In this document: positions 1 through 8,580 of the stretch, piece after piece | Layout: each line of letters starts with the position of its first letter | Position numbering within the stretch: position 1 is the first letter of the stretch | Source of the DNA: Mycolicibacter terrae | Lineage (GTDB): Bacteria > Actinomycetota > Actinomycetes > Mycobacteriales > Mycobacteriaceae | DNA length: 64,000 nucleotides | Assembly: GCF_010727125.1 (NCBI RefSeq) | Contig: NZ_AP022564.1 | Span: 3,100,001 to 3,164,000 of the forward strand | Reading direction: 5' to 3' | Notes under the pieces: model-generated | Told to the model about the DNA's origin: nothing | Seen by the model: the letters and a program-made list of their open reading frames with translations, nothing else | Databases searched by the model: none | Made by a program: the position numbers and the translations under genes

Positions 1-865
1 CCCAGCCCCGCGCATCGCGCGGACCGGCGCTGCCAGCCGCCAGCACGTAGTGCTCGCTGTCCAAGATGGGCTGAGCCACGTTGTTGGACAACGCAAACGC
101 ACGGCCGGTGGGCCCGACGGCGACCTGGGTGGCATGCGCCGCCATGGCCGCCACCTTGGCCGGGAGTGACCCGGCGGCCTCGATGACCGCGTCAATCCGT
201 TCGTCGGGAAACTCCCCGACCGTGCCGGCGGCGTCGTCGTCCCGGGGCAGCGTCCAGTGCGGCAGACGGTCGGCGTCGCGCAGTGCCCGCCGGGCGGCCC
301 GCGAGGCGCTGGCGGCGGTCACCGTCCAGTAGAACTTCGGCGTGTCCCAGCCCGGGCCGGGCCCGGCGTTGCCGTCTGCCGCGGCCGCCACCGCCGCGGT
401 GGTGACCCGATGGGCGTGCACATGGTCGGGATGGCCGTAACCGCCGTGCGGGTCATAGCTCACCACCACGTGCGGACGCAGCCGCCGGATGACCTCCGCC
501 AGGGCCGCGACGGTCTCGGCGTCGTCGGCGTCGATGAACCGCTGCTGTCGCCGGGGCGGGGTGCCGTCCATTCCGGAATCACGCCAGCGTCCGGCGCCGC
601 CGAGGAACTGCGGTGGACCGACGCCCAGTTCCCGCAGCGCGGCGGCGAGTTCGCCGATCCGGTAGCCGCCGAGCTGGTCGGCCTGCTCCACCGCCAGCTG
701 CGCCCAGCGATCCCCGATGACCTCGCCCTCTTCGCCGAGTGTGCAGGTCACGACGTGCACGTCCGCGCCACGGGCGGCGTAATGGGCGATCGTCGCACCG
801 GTGGTCAGCGTCTCGTCGTCGGGATGGGCGTGCACGAACAGCAGCCGCGGAGTCTGATCCGACAC
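1..865 (-). CDS. mshB: N-acetyl-glucosaminyl-inositol deacetylase MshB, 3' end outside window
   Basis: Deacetylates GlcNAc-Ins to GlcN-Ins in mycothiol biosynthesis, in the cytoplasm. The reading begins [18 protein letters not shown]. The zinc site of the LmbE/PIG-L family is visible as AHPDDE (His14, Asp17) and GHPDH (His148), about one residue offset from M. tuberculosis MshB. The GTG start is supported by a -10 hexamer TAGAGT (873-878) placed 7 nt upstream, so the mRNA is probably leaderless. About 288 codons are present of an expected roughly 300, and the C-terminus runs off the window. Neighbour order (secreted protein, lpqW, typA) matches the Rv1170-Rv1165 block from memory. Function is confident from motifs and synteny. 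Confidence 0.95.
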   Translation of the reverse strand, partial: MSDQTPRLLFVHAHPDDETLTTGATIAHYAARGADVHVVTCTLGEEGEVIGDRWAQLAVEQADQLGGYRIGELAAALRELGVGPPQFLGGAGRWRDSGMDGTPPRRQQRFIDADDAETVAALAEVIRRLRPHVVVSYDPHGGYGHPDHVHAHRVTTAAVAAAADGNAGPGPGWDTPKFYWTVTAASASRAARRALRDADRLPHWTLPRDDDAAGTVGEFPDERIDAVIEAAGSLPAKVAAMAAHATQVAVGPTGRAFALSNNVAQPILDSEHYVLAAGSAGPRDARGW

Positions 866-904
866 GGCCCGAACTCTACCGATCGGCGAGATGGCGCCCG
901 GCGA

Positions 905-1807
905 TCAGAAGATACCGAGGATGAAGCTCGCCAGATAGCCGGGAATGTCGAGGTCGGTCAGCAGCAACGCGAGGTTGTCGTGCAGAACCGCGGAGACCAC
1001 GTCCGGGCTGAATGAGGCCAGCAGGGCGTCCCAATCGGCCCCGAACGCGGCGACGCCCGGATCGAAGTCACCGAACAGGCTGTTCTGCAGTTCGGCACTG
1101 CCCAGATCGATGCCGAGCAGGCTGTTCAGCGCCTGCTCGTTCTGAGCCACGATCGAGTTGTTGGCGATGAAGATGAAGTGGGCGATCTCGCTGGCGGGAC
1201 TGCCGTCGTCGAACTGTCCGACGACACCCAGCTGCGCCTCCATCAGGGCGCTGTTGAACGCCAATTCCGCGGTGGCAATGCCGCTGAGGAGCGACTGGTA
1301 GGCGGCCGGAAGGTCCTGCAGGGCCATCGAGATGCCGGCGAAGGCGCTGGTGGCCACGCTGCTGGCGGCTTGCTCGGTGCCGCCGAAGACGCCGACCGTC
1401 GGAGCACCGAAAGCGCCCAGGTCGGGCCCCATGGGGATCGCGCCCGCCACGCTTTGCGCGTCGAATCCCCCGCCGCCGCCCAGCAGGGCGTTCAGCGCGC
1501 TCTCGTCCAGGTCGCCGGCGTTGAAGGTCGACCCGTCGCCGAGATCCCCTTCGCCGTTGCCCGTCAGCACGTCCCCCAGGGAGATCTGCGGTATGTCGCC
1601 GCTGCCGCTGCCGGTCATGTCCGGGCGGACGTGGTTCTCGATGGTCTCGATGACCGGGTTCGCGTCGACGTTCGCCGCGACCATGTCGAAGTCGTGAATC
1701 TGCACGTCAGGCGGGGACTGCGTCGCTGGAGTCAGTGCCGCGACCAATCCACCGACGGCGAGCGCTGCAGCCGCTACGCTGGCGCACCGGTGAGCGAGGT
1801 GTTCCAT
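905..1807 (-). CDS. secreted hypothetical protein, Gly/Ala-rich
   Basis: Not recognised as a characterised family. The 300-residue product begins MEHLAHRCASVAAAALAVGG, a typical Sec signal peptide probably ending near ALTPATQS. A low-complexity Gly/Asp/Ser segment follows (about residues 65-120), then an Ala/Leu-rich helical region, and it ends with a hydrophobic tail IPGYLASFILGIF. This architecture resembles exported mycobacterial proteins that accompany PE/PPE-like genes, but no PE or PPE N-terminus is visible. The ATG is preceded by a good ribosome-binding site (GGAGGGG about 8 nt upstream), better than the upstream in-frame start at 1933. The 275-nt gap behind it (1808-2082) holds an AT-rich stretch near 1842-1860 that may be its promoter. 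Confidence 0.75.
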   Translation of the reverse strand: MEHLAHRCASVAAAALAVGGLVAALTPATQSPPDVQIHDFDMVAANVDANPVIETIENHVRPDMTGSGSGDIPQISLGDVLTGNGEGDLGDGSTFNAGDLDESALNALLGGGGGFDAQSVAGAIPMGPDLGAFGAPTVGVFGGTEQAASSVATSAFAGISMALQDLPAAYQSLLSGIATAELAFNSALMEAQLGVVGQFDDGSPASEIAHFIFIANNSIVAQNEQALNSLLGIDLGSAELQNSLFGDFDPGVAAFGADWDALLASFSPDVVSAVLHDNLALLLTDLDIPGYLASFILGIF

Positions 1808-2082
1808 AACCCATCCCCTCCACGTGTCGGCGTGCAAGCTGCTTAATAATATCCAAGGATTGTCTGTGCGCAAGACGCGGATCGGTCCGATTCCCGGCCG
1901 GGCGGCGGCGCTGCTGCACCCGCGGTAGGGCACTCGAGGTAGCGCACCCGCGCGCCTCGCGGCCCTGAATCGGCGGCCGCGACCCCTCGGAGCCGTCTCT
2001 CAGCAAACCGGAAGTATTGGCTTGGCCGATCTCTCGCGATGCGGCCGGGCACGATGGCGCAGCCCCGGCACGATCGACCGAC

Positions 2083-3993
2083 CTACGGCCGCTTCACCCA
2101 GATGCCGGCGTCACCGACGATGCCGACCGGCACCGCCCCGGACAGGCTGACGTTCGCCACGCTCGGGCCGACGGCCACGATCGTGGTGTCCTGCAGAATC
2201 GGCAGCACCGTCGCCATGTTCCAGAGCCGGGGTTCGACGGCTGCGATCACCTCGCTGATGGACTTGCTGCCGTCGAGCGCCGCATCGATCTCGGTCTGGA
2301 TGCCGTGGTCGCAGACACCGGTGATGTTCGACGGAGCCTGCACCAGCGCTCCGGAACCGGCCGGGCGCGGTGGAGGCTTCGATGTCGGGGTGGTCGGCTC
2401 GGCGACGGGTGCCGGCGACTGCGGGGCCGGGGCTGCCGGGGCCGGAGACGGGGGCGGAGCGCCGGACGTCGGCACGGTGGTGGTCTCCAGCGCGATACAG
2501 CCGTAACGCGACGCCAGCAGCGTCGCCAGGTCGCCCCCGGCCTGCTGCCAGCCGACGATGGCGTCGACCTGATGGGTCAGAAGCGCCTCGCGGTAGAGCT
2601 TCACCGGGTCCAGCGGCAGCACGGTGGCCGCGATCCCCACATTGCGCAGTTGGTCGGCGGCGGTGTTGGCCACGGCCACCGAGGTCGGGTCGTTGGCCGC
2701 CACCCCGATGACCAGTGACAGCTGCTCGCCGCCCTTGCTGATTCGCCCGCGGGTGATCTCCGGCGAGTGCGGCGGGGTGGGCTCGGCGCCCGCCGGTGGG
2801 ACCAACGCGGACGGCGGAGCATCCTTCTCGACCCGGTAGCCGGCCGCCTGCAGCAACGCGAGCGCCGCCGCGTCGGACATGGCCGGCGGCGCGGTCGGCA
2901 CGTAACCGGGGTCGCTGGGGGTGCGGATCTGGGCCTGGGCCAGGGTGACGGTGTTGTCGCTGCCGGCCCCCACCGTGGCCAGCAGTCCGACGTCGAGCAG
3001 CCCCAGCAGCGCCCGGCGGACCCGGACGTCCGCCAGCTTGGGTTCGGCGGCCCGCAGCGCCAGTTGCATCACCCGCGGCGTGACCACCCGGGAGGTCTGC
3101 ACCCCCGGGATCACCGACAGTTGGGCGAAGGCCGCCGAGCCGCCGTGCACCTGGGCCACCTGGGTGTCACCGTTGCGGATGGAGTCGGCCAGGGCGGCCG
3201 GCGATCCGGCCCGGCGGAACAGAACCAGATCCGGCTTGGCCGGTGGGCCCCAGTAGCGGTCGTTTCGGGCGAGCAGGATCGCGTCACGCTGCGGGTCGAT
3301 GTTCTCGACCCGGAACTGGCCGCCGGTGACCGGCAGCGCCCGGGCCAGCCCGGCCGGGAAACCGCCCGGCACATCCTTGACGATGTGCGCCGGCAGGATA
3401 TTGCTGAACAGCTCCCGCCAGGCCGGATACGGCTTGGCGAAGGTGACCACCACCTGCTTGCCGCCGTCGACGGAGTGCACGCCGGTGATCAGGTCATAAC
3501 CCGCCGGGTCGACGACGCCCGGCTGGCTGACCATCTGCTGCCACAGGTACCAGAAGTCGTCGGCGGCGATCGGTGCGTTGTCGGTCCAGGACGCCTCGGG
3601 CCGAATCCGGTAGCTCACGGTGAACGGCGCCTCGTCGGTCACCTCGGCCGACACCAGCAGCGTCGGGTCCATCTCCCAGCGGGAACCGGTCGGCGCGCCG
3701 GGATCCCGGATGGGCCGGAAGGCGCTCGGCAGCACCAGCGCGCTGATGGCCGCGGTGACCGCCGACAGATCGGAGCGCAGGTGCGGGTTGAAGCCGGCAC
3801 CGATCGAGTCGATGCCCATGATGATCTGGCTGATCCGCTGCGGCGGGGGCGCGGTGCTTTTCGGAGTCTCGGTGCTCTGCGGCGCCGGTGGCGGATTGAC
3901 CGTGCACGCCGCCGTGGCCTGCGTCAACACCAGCAGCATCGCCGAAACCAGGGCGCCCGCCGTCAGATGAGCTCGGCGGACGGGTTTCGGCAC
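2083..3993 (-). CDS. lpqW: lipoprotein LpqW, family 5 solute-binding fold
   Basis: LpqW controls the flow of PIM intermediates between lipomannan/lipoarabinomannan and polar PIM synthesis at the cell envelope. The 636-residue product has a signal peptide and a lipobox ending TAAC, so the mature protein should start at Cys29. It then shows the peptide-binding (SBP_bac_5) fold. A Pro-rich insert (around [17 protein letters not shown]) lies in the C-terminal third. Two GTG codons compete, at 3999 and 3993. I chose 3993 because a TACCCT -10 (4001-4006) sits exactly 7 nt upstream, implying a leaderless mRNA. It lies just downstream of typA, with the promoter inside the 29-nt gap. Length agrees with the roughly 635 residues of the M. 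tuberculosis protein. Confidence 0.92.
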   Translation of the reverse strand: MPKPVRRAHLTAGALVSAMLLVLTQATAACTVNPPPAPQSTETPKSTAPPPQRISQIIMGIDSIGAGFNPHLRSDLSAVTAAISALVLPSAFRPIRDPGAPTGSRWEMDPTLLVSAEVTDEAPFTVSYRIRPEASWTDNAPIAADDFWYLWQQMVSQPGVVDPAGYDLITGVHSVDGGKQVVVTFAKPYPAWRELFSNILPAHIVKDVPGGFPAGLARALPVTGGQFRVENIDPQRDAILLARNDRYWGPPAKPDLVLFRRAGSPAALADSIRNGDTQVAQVHGGSAAFAQLSVIPGVQTSRVVTPRVMQLALRAAEPKLADVRVRRALLGLLDVGLLATVGAGSDNTVTLAQAQIRTPSDPGYVPTAPPAMSDAAALALLQAAGYRVEKDAPPSALVPPAGAEPTPPHSPEITRGRISKGGEQLSLVIGVAANDPTSVAVANTAADQLRNVGIAATVLPLDPVKLYREALLTHQVDAIVGWQQAGGDLATLLASRYGCIALETTTVPTSGAPPPSPAPAAPAPQSPAPVAEPTTPTSKPPPRPAGSGALVQAPSNITGVCDHGIQTEIDAALDGSKSISEVIAAVEPRLWNMATVLPILQDTTIVAVGPSVANVSLSGAVPVGIVGDAGIWVKRP

Positions 3994-4022
3994 GGCCACC
4001 AGGGTATCCGGGCAGCCCAAAT

Positions 4023-5906
4023 CTATTGGTTCTTGGCCCGCGCGCGGCTGCGCGCCCGCAGCGTCGAATCCAGCTCGACCTTGCGCACCCGCACCACCTC
4101 CGGGGTGACCTCGACGCACTCGTCGACGGCGCAGAACTCCATCGCCTGCTCCAGGTCCAGCTCGATCGGCCTGGCCAGCGTCTCCATCACGTCCGCCGTC
4201 GAGGACCGCATGTTGGTCAGCTTCTTCTCTTTGGTGACGTTGATGTCGAGGTCCTCGGCACGGGGGTTGATCCCCACCACCATGCCCTGATAGGTGTCCT
4301 GCCCCGGCTCGACGAAGAACTGTCCGCGGTCGGCCAACTGGATCAGTGCGAAGGGCGTGATGGATCCGGCCCGGTCGGAGACCAGCGAGCCGCTGTGGCG
4401 GGCGCGGATCTCGCCGGCCCACGGCTGGTAGCCGTCGAAGACCGCGTTGGCGATGCCGGTCCCGCGGGTCTCGGTGAGGAAGTCGGTGCGCCAGCCGATC
4501 AGGCCGCGGCTGGGGATGATGAACTCCATCCGCACCCAACCGGTGGTGTGGTTGGCCATCTCGGTCATCCGGCCCTTGCGGGCCGCCGCCAGCTGGGTGA
4601 TGGCGCCGACGTATTCCTCGGGGCAGTCGACGGTCAGGTGCTCGAACGGCTCGTGCACCTTGCCGTCGATCTTCTTGGTCACCACCTGCGGTTTGCCGAC
4701 GGTCAGCTCGAAGCCCTCGCGGCGCATCTGCTCGACGAGGATGGCCAGCGCCAGTTCGCCACGGCCCTGCACCTCCCAGGCGTCCGGGCGCCCGATGTCG
4801 ACCACCCGGACCGACACGTTGCCGACCAGCTCGGTGTCCAGACGTGACTTGACCATCCGCGCGGTCAACTTGTGCCCGGAGACCTTGCCCGCCAGCGGCG
4901 AGGAGTTGGTGCCGATGGTCACCGAGATCGCCGGCTCGTCGACGGTGATGCGCGGCAAGGGGACCGGATCGGCGGTGTCCGCCAGGGTGTCACCGATCAT
5001 GATGTCGGCGATCCCGGCGACGGCGATGATGTCACCGGCGGCGGCCTCCTCGGTCGGCGTGCGTTCGACGCCGACCGTGACCAGCAACTCGGTGATCTTG
5101 GCCGTGGTGGTCACCGGCTCGCCGTCGACCTCGCGCATCCAGGCGACCTGCTGGCCCTTGCGGATGCGGCCGTTGTGGACCCGGATCAGCGCAAGCCGGC
5201 CCAGGAACGCCGAGGCGTCGAGGTTGGTGACCAGCGCCTGCAGCGGCGCGTCGGGGTCGCCCGAGGGCGGCGGCACATGCTCGAGCAGCACGTCGAAAAG
5301 TGGATCGAGGTTCTCGCCGTCCGGGACCGAGCCGTCGGCGGGGGCGGTGGTGCTGGCCACCCCGGCACGGCCGGACGCGTAGAGCGTCGGCAGCCCCAGC
5401 GCGTGCTCGGCGGCGGCCTGCGCCTCGTCGTCGAGATCGCTGGCCACATCGAGCAGCAGATCGTGGCTGGCGTCGACCACCTCGCCGATGCGGGCGTCGG
5501 GGCGGTCGGTCTTGTTGACCACCAGGATCACCGGCAGATGTGCGGCCAGCGCCTTGCGCAGCACGAACCTGGTCTGCGGCAGGGGGCCCTCGGATGCGTC
5601 GACCAGCAGCAGTACCCCGTCGACCATCGACAGCCCGCGCTCCACCTCCCCGCCGAAGTCGGCGTGGCCCGGGGTGTCGATGACGTTGATGACGGTGACG
5701 GTCCCGTCGGGGTGGTGGCGATGTACGGCCGTGTTCTTGGCCAGGATAGTGATGCCCTTTTCCCGCTCCAGGTCTCCGGAGTCCATCACCCGGTCGGCGG
5801 CCTCCCCGCGTTCGTGCAGGGCACCGGATTGGCGGAGCATGGCGTCGACCAGAGTCGTCTTGCCGTGGTCTACGTGCGCGACGATGGCGACGTTACGAAA
5901 GTTCAC
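4023..5906 (-). CDS. typA: ribosome-associated GTPase TypA/BipA
   Basis: Translational GTPase of the EF-G/LepA superfamily that acts on ribosomes and in 50S assembly under stress. G1 is AHVDHGKTT near the N-terminus. G2/G3 region residues include EREKGITI and [12 protein letters not shown], and G4 is NKTDRPDAR. The C-terminal TypA-specific domain includes [13 protein letters not shown]. At 627 residues it is full length. The GTG at 5906 gives the expected start [10 protein letters not shown] longer TTG start at 5927 is possible but less like homologues. A -10-like CAGAAT lies 6 nt before the GTG. The basic tail ends [11 protein letters not shown]. Upstream is a MarR-type regulator and downstream is lpqW. 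Confidence 0.95.
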   Translation of the reverse strand: MNFRNVAIVAHVDHGKTTLVDAMLRQSGALHERGEAADRVMDSGDLEREKGITILAKNTAVHRHHPDGTVTVINVIDTPGHADFGGEVERGLSMVDGVLLLVDASEGPLPQTRFVLRKALAAHLPVILVVNKTDRPDARIGEVVDASHDLLLDVASDLDDEAQAAAEHALGLPTLYASGRAGVASTTAPADGSVPDGENLDPLFDVLLEHVPPPSGDPDAPLQALVTNLDASAFLGRLALIRVHNGRIRKGQQVAWMREVDGEPVTTTAKITELLVTVGVERTPTEEAAAGDIIAVAGIADIMIGDTLADTADPVPLPRITVDEPAISVTIGTNSSPLAGKVSGHKLTARMVKSRLDTELVGNVSVRVVDIGRPDAWEVQGRGELALAILVEQMRREGFELTVGKPQVVTKKIDGKVHEPFEHLTVDCPEEYVGAITQLAAARKGRMTEMANHTTGWVRMEFIIPSRGLIGWRTDFLTETRGTGIANAVFDGYQPWAGEIRARHSGSLVSDRAGSITPFALIQLADRGQFFVEPGQDTYQGMVVGINPRAEDLDINVTKEKKLTNMRSSTADVMETLARPIELDLEQAMEFCAVDECVEVTPEVVRVRKVELDSTLRARSRARAKNQ

Positions 5907-5990
5907 CGGGCGATTCTGCCAGCGCAACCCGTCAATCGCGAAAACGAGAGGGCCGAAGCCGCCAAGGTCACAGTCCGTTCCCAGGCCGGT

Positions 5991-6380
5991 TCACAGCCCC
6001 AGCGGGGACTCGGCACTGAACCGTTCCAGCTCCTGCAGGTGCAGCTCGGTCAGCGATTGCAGGCGCTCCGCAGCCGCCTCGGTGAGCTGCAGCCGGATCA
6101 CCCGCTGGTCTTCGCTGTCGCGGACTCGGGTGACCAGCCCGGCCGCTTCGGCGCGCTGGATCAGCTCGCCGGCACTGTGATGGCGCAGCAGCAGGTATTC
6201 GGCAACGTCACCGACCGTCGGACCCCGCGAGTCGCCGTGACCGCGGACCGCCAACAGCAGTTGGTGCTGCGCGGGGGTGAGCCCGGCGGCCTGGGCCTGG
6301 TCAGCGCTCCAGCGCTCGAAGCGGCGCAGCCGAGTCCGGAAGGTGAGCAACCGGGCGTAGACGTCGTCAGGCAGGGCCAC
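5991..6380 (-). CDS. MarR-family transcriptional regulator
   Basis: Winged-helix DNA-binding protein of 129 residues. The MarR core is seen as LTPAQHQLLLAVRGHG (helix region), TVGDVAEYLLLRHHSAGELIQRAEAAGLV (recognition helix) and the wing VRDSEDQRVIRLQLTEA, with the conserved D-R pair (DQR). The effector is unknown. The start is placed at a GTG with TAAAGT (6388-6393) exactly 7 nt upstream. A TTG at 6419 directly abutting the preceding stop codon would add 13 residues and allow translational coupling to the Rid gene. It probably regulates itself or the upstream Rid-family gene. Confidence 0.85.
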   Translation of the reverse strand: MALPDDVYARLLTFRTRLRRFERWSADQAQAAGLTPAQHQLLLAVRGHGDSRGPTVGDVAEYLLLRHHSAGELIQRAEAAGLVTRVRDSEDQRVIRLQLTEAAAERLQSLTELHLQELERFSAESPLGL

Positions 6381-6419
6381 GCCGGTAACTTTATGCCGCC
6401 CCTCCCGGTCGCGCGGCAA

Positions 6420-6806
6420 TCAGCGCAGCCGCGCGGTGACCTGAATCTCGACCGCGGCCCCCGCAGACGCCAATTCGGATATCCCGACGGCGGTCCACGC
6501 CGGGAAGGGAGCGGCGACGAAGGCGTCCTTGACCGCGCAGAACTCGTCGAAGTGCGCGGCGAGACCGACGTGGTACGTGGTCATCTCGATGACGTCGGCG
6601 AAGCCGAGGCCCACCTCCGCCAGCAGGCCGCGAAGGTTTTCAAAGGCCTGAGTGAATTGCTCCGTCAGGTCTTCGGGCACGGTCAGGTCCGGACGGAGGC
6701 CGATCATGCCCGAGCAGCGCAGGTGGTCGCCGTCGATGACCGCCGGCGCGAAGTGATGGGCATCGTGCATCGGCTGCATCCAGGCCGGGATGACGGTGCG
6801 TTTCAT
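6420..6806 (-). CDS. RidA/YjgF-family protein with non-canonical active site
   Basis: A 128-residue trimeric-fold Rid protein (MKRTVIPAWMQPMHDAHHFAPAV). Archetypal RidA enzymes hydrolyse reactive enamine/imine intermediates using an Arg in a P-A-R-S context and a Glu in VEIEA. Here those positions read P-A-W-T and VEIQV, so both appear substituted (seen directly, alignment by eye). It may therefore belong to another Rid subfamily with a different substrate. A GGAGATCTC ribosome-binding site precedes the ATG. It lies immediately upstream of the MarR-type gene, suggesting a two-gene unit. Confidence 0.85.
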   Translation of the reverse strand: MKRTVIPAWMQPMHDAHHFAPAVIDGDHLRCSGMIGLRPDLTVPEDLTEQFTQAFENLRGLLAEVGLGFADVIEMTTYHVGLAAHFDEFCAVKDAFVAAPFPAWTAVGISELASAGAAVEIQVTARLR

Positions 6807-6842
6807 GAGATCTCCTGCCGGTTCAGCGCACGTGACGAACCG

Positions 6843-7175
6843 CTACGGCGTTCCCCCGGCAGCGTTCTGCACCAGTTGATCCGGGCAGTACGACCGTGCG
6901 GAGATCCCGACGAAGATGGTCCCGTGCTCGGTCGTCAAACCCGGATTACGTTCCTTGAGGCCCTCGAGCACCTCCGGGCTCGGCTTGCCCTCCGCGATGA
7001 ACTTGCACACCATCTTGGCGGTGACGATGGCTTGATCGCCGCGGTTGTAGGTGATGCCGGCCGCCTGCAGAGCCGCGAGGAAGTCGGTGTCGACGTCCGA
7101 CGGCTCGGCCTGCGCGGGTCCACCCAGGCCGATCATCATCACCAGCGCGCCCAGCGGCGCCGCGAGGGATCTCAC
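6843..7175 (-). CDS. secreted DUF732 protein coupled to narI
   Basis: A 110-residue exported protein. The signal peptide is VRSLAAPLGALVMMIGLGGPAQA, followed by EPSDVDTDFLAALQAAGITY, the hallmark opening of DUF732. Two Cys (MVCKF and SYCPD) probably form a disulfide. The function of DUF732 proteins is unknown. The GTG start overlaps the narI stop in a GTGA arrangement (7172-7175), so it should be translated with the nitrate reductase operon. This makes an exported partner or envelope role in anaerobic growth conceivable, but that is inference only. Confidence 0.85.
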   Translation of the reverse strand: MRSLAAPLGALVMMIGLGGPAQAEPSDVDTDFLAALQAAGITYNRGDQAIVTAKMVCKFIAEGKPSPEVLEGLKERNPGLTTEHGTIFVGISARSYCPDQLVQNAAGGTP

Positions 7176-7915
7176 CAGCCCCGCCGCGGCGGCCGGGAGC
7201 CCATCGGCTGATTCTTCTTCGCGAAGTCGCGGCTGCGATAGACGATGTAGGGCCGGAACAGGTAGCCGATCGGCGCGCTGAACGCGTGTACCAGACGGGT
7301 GAACGGCCACAGCGCGAACAGGGCCAGCGCGATCATCACGTGCACCTGGAAGTACAACGGCGCCTGCATCATCAGGTCACCGCGCGGATTCAGCGCGAAG
7401 ATCGACCGGAACCAGACCGAGACCGTCTCCCGGTAGTCGTGTTCCTCCCCGTAGGCGGTGGTGCCCATCAGGGTGCAGCTCATGCCGACCACCAGCGCAC
7501 ACACCAGCACCGCGTACATCAGCTTGTCGTTGACGCTGGTGGCCTTGAACACCGATCGCTCGGTGCGGCGACGATAGATCAGCAACGCGACACCGACCAG
7601 CGTGGCGATGCCGGCGGGAAGCCCGAGGATCAGTGCCTGCATGTGGTAGAGCCGGTCGCTCATCCCCAGTGCGCGGGTCCACGACTCCGGGACGAACAGC
7701 CCCACGATGTGCCCGGCGATCACCACGAAACTGCCGAAATGGAACATCGGGCTGCCGATCCGCAGCAGCTTGGACTCATAGAGTTGCGACGAGCGCGTGG
7801 TCCAGCCGAACTTGTCGTATTTGTACCGCCACCAGGTGGCGACACCGGCGATGGCCGCCACGAAATACGGCCCGATGTCCCACCACAGCTCCGCGGCGTT
7901 TCCGGTCGTCGTCAC
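7172..7915 (-). CDS. narI: respiratory nitrate reductase gamma subunit NarI
   Basis: Membrane cytochrome b of nitrate reductase A; it oxidises quinol and passes electrons to NarH. The 247-residue product has five hydrophobic segments, including WWDIGPYFVAAIAGVATWW, SPMFHFGSFVVIAGHIVGLF and VHVMIALALFALWPF. His residues in these segments (FHFG, GHIVG, QVHVM, RLVHAF) match the expected haem-b ligands. The GTG start overlaps the narJ stop by 4 nt (GTGA). It is the last enzyme gene of narGHJI, and a DUF732 gene follows with another GTGA overlap. Confidence 0.95.
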   Translation of the reverse strand: MTTTGNAAELWWDIGPYFVAAIAGVATWWRYKYDKFGWTTRSSQLYESKLLRIGSPMFHFGSFVVIAGHIVGLFVPESWTRALGMSDRLYHMQALILGLPAGIATLVGVALLIYRRRTERSVFKATSVNDKLMYAVLVCALVVGMSCTLMGTTAYGEEHDYRETVSVWFRSIFALNPRGDLMMQAPLYFQVHVMIALALFALWPFTRLVHAFSAPIGYLFRPYIVYRSRDFAKKNQPMGSRPPRRGW

Positions 7916-8580
7916 CGCGCCGGCACCTTCGGCATGCCGAGCGAAACGGTCGCCGAGTACGGCTCCAGCCCAACGGCTTCGGCCGGCGGGCCGGACGCCA
8001 TCAGCTCGCTCACGTTCTGCACCTCCTGATCAGTCGCCGCCGGTAGTGTCTCGCACACGGCGGCCAGCGTGTAGGCATACGGGGATTCCGCTTCGCTCAG
8101 CGACTTGTGCAGGACGTCGATCGGCGCCCGGTGCGCCAGCAGCAACTGGCGTCCGGCCTCGGGGTCGACGGTCGCGGCGAACTCCAGCACCACCGGCAGG
8201 TGATCGGGCGCCTCCCCGGCGGGCGGCTCGGCGCCGGCCTCGCGGTAGGCGGTGGCGAAGGCCAGCATCTGCACGCCCCGGTTGCGGGTGTCCCCGCCGG
8301 TCCAGTAGGTCAGAAACATCGTCGAACGCCGCCGCATGTCGAAGGTTTCGACATAGTCGACCGCAGCCGCCATCGGATCAGTGGCGCGCAGCGCGGTCAC
8401 GGTGCGCTGCAACAGATCCGCCGGCGTCGCATCCGCGTGGGCGAGCAGCGCTTCGACGGTGTCGAGCCGCTGGTGCAGGTGTTCGTCGGGATAAGCCAGC
8501 ATCAGCGACGCCGCCTGCCACACGGCGCGGTCGCCGGGCCCGCCGGGTTGGCGCCGCAGAGACCGCAGGAACCGCTTCAC
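7912..8580 (-). CDS. narJ: nitrate reductase assembly chaperone NarJ
   Basis: Cytoplasmic chaperone needed to insert the molybdenum cofactor into NarG and dock NarGH on NarI. This is the TorD/NarJ all-helical family. The 222-residue reading VKRFLRSLRRQPG leads to WQAASLMLAYPDEHL and the motif YVETFDMRRRSTMFLTYW, characteristic of NarJ. The GTG start overlaps the narH stop by 4 nt. A longer in-frame upstream extension lies entirely within narH and is ignored. Confidence 0.94.
   Translation of the reverse strand: MKRFLRSLRRQPGGPGDRAVWQAASLMLAYPDEHLHQRLDTVEALLAHADATPADLLQRTVTALRATDPMAAAVDYVETFDMRRRSTMFLTYWTGGDTRNRGVQMLAFATAYREAGAEPPAGEAPDHLPVVLEFAATVDPEAGRQLLLAHRAPIDVLHKSLSEAESPYAYTLAAVCETLPAATDQEVQNVSELMASGPPAEAVGLEPYSATVSLGMPKVPAR

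Noticed and set aside
3994..3999. GTG at 3999 as the lpqW start
   Set aside because: It would lie one nt from the TACCCT -10. The second GTG at 3993 has the standard 7-nt distance.
5907..5927. TTG start for typA giving seven extra residues
   Set aside because: Homologues begin at the V/M-N-F-R-N-V position. The extra residues are not typical and TTG is rare.
4872..7211. 779-codon plus-strand frame opposite typA, MarR and Rid genes
   Set aside because: Spans several real minus-strand genes and their gaps, has low-complexity composition and no recognisable domain.
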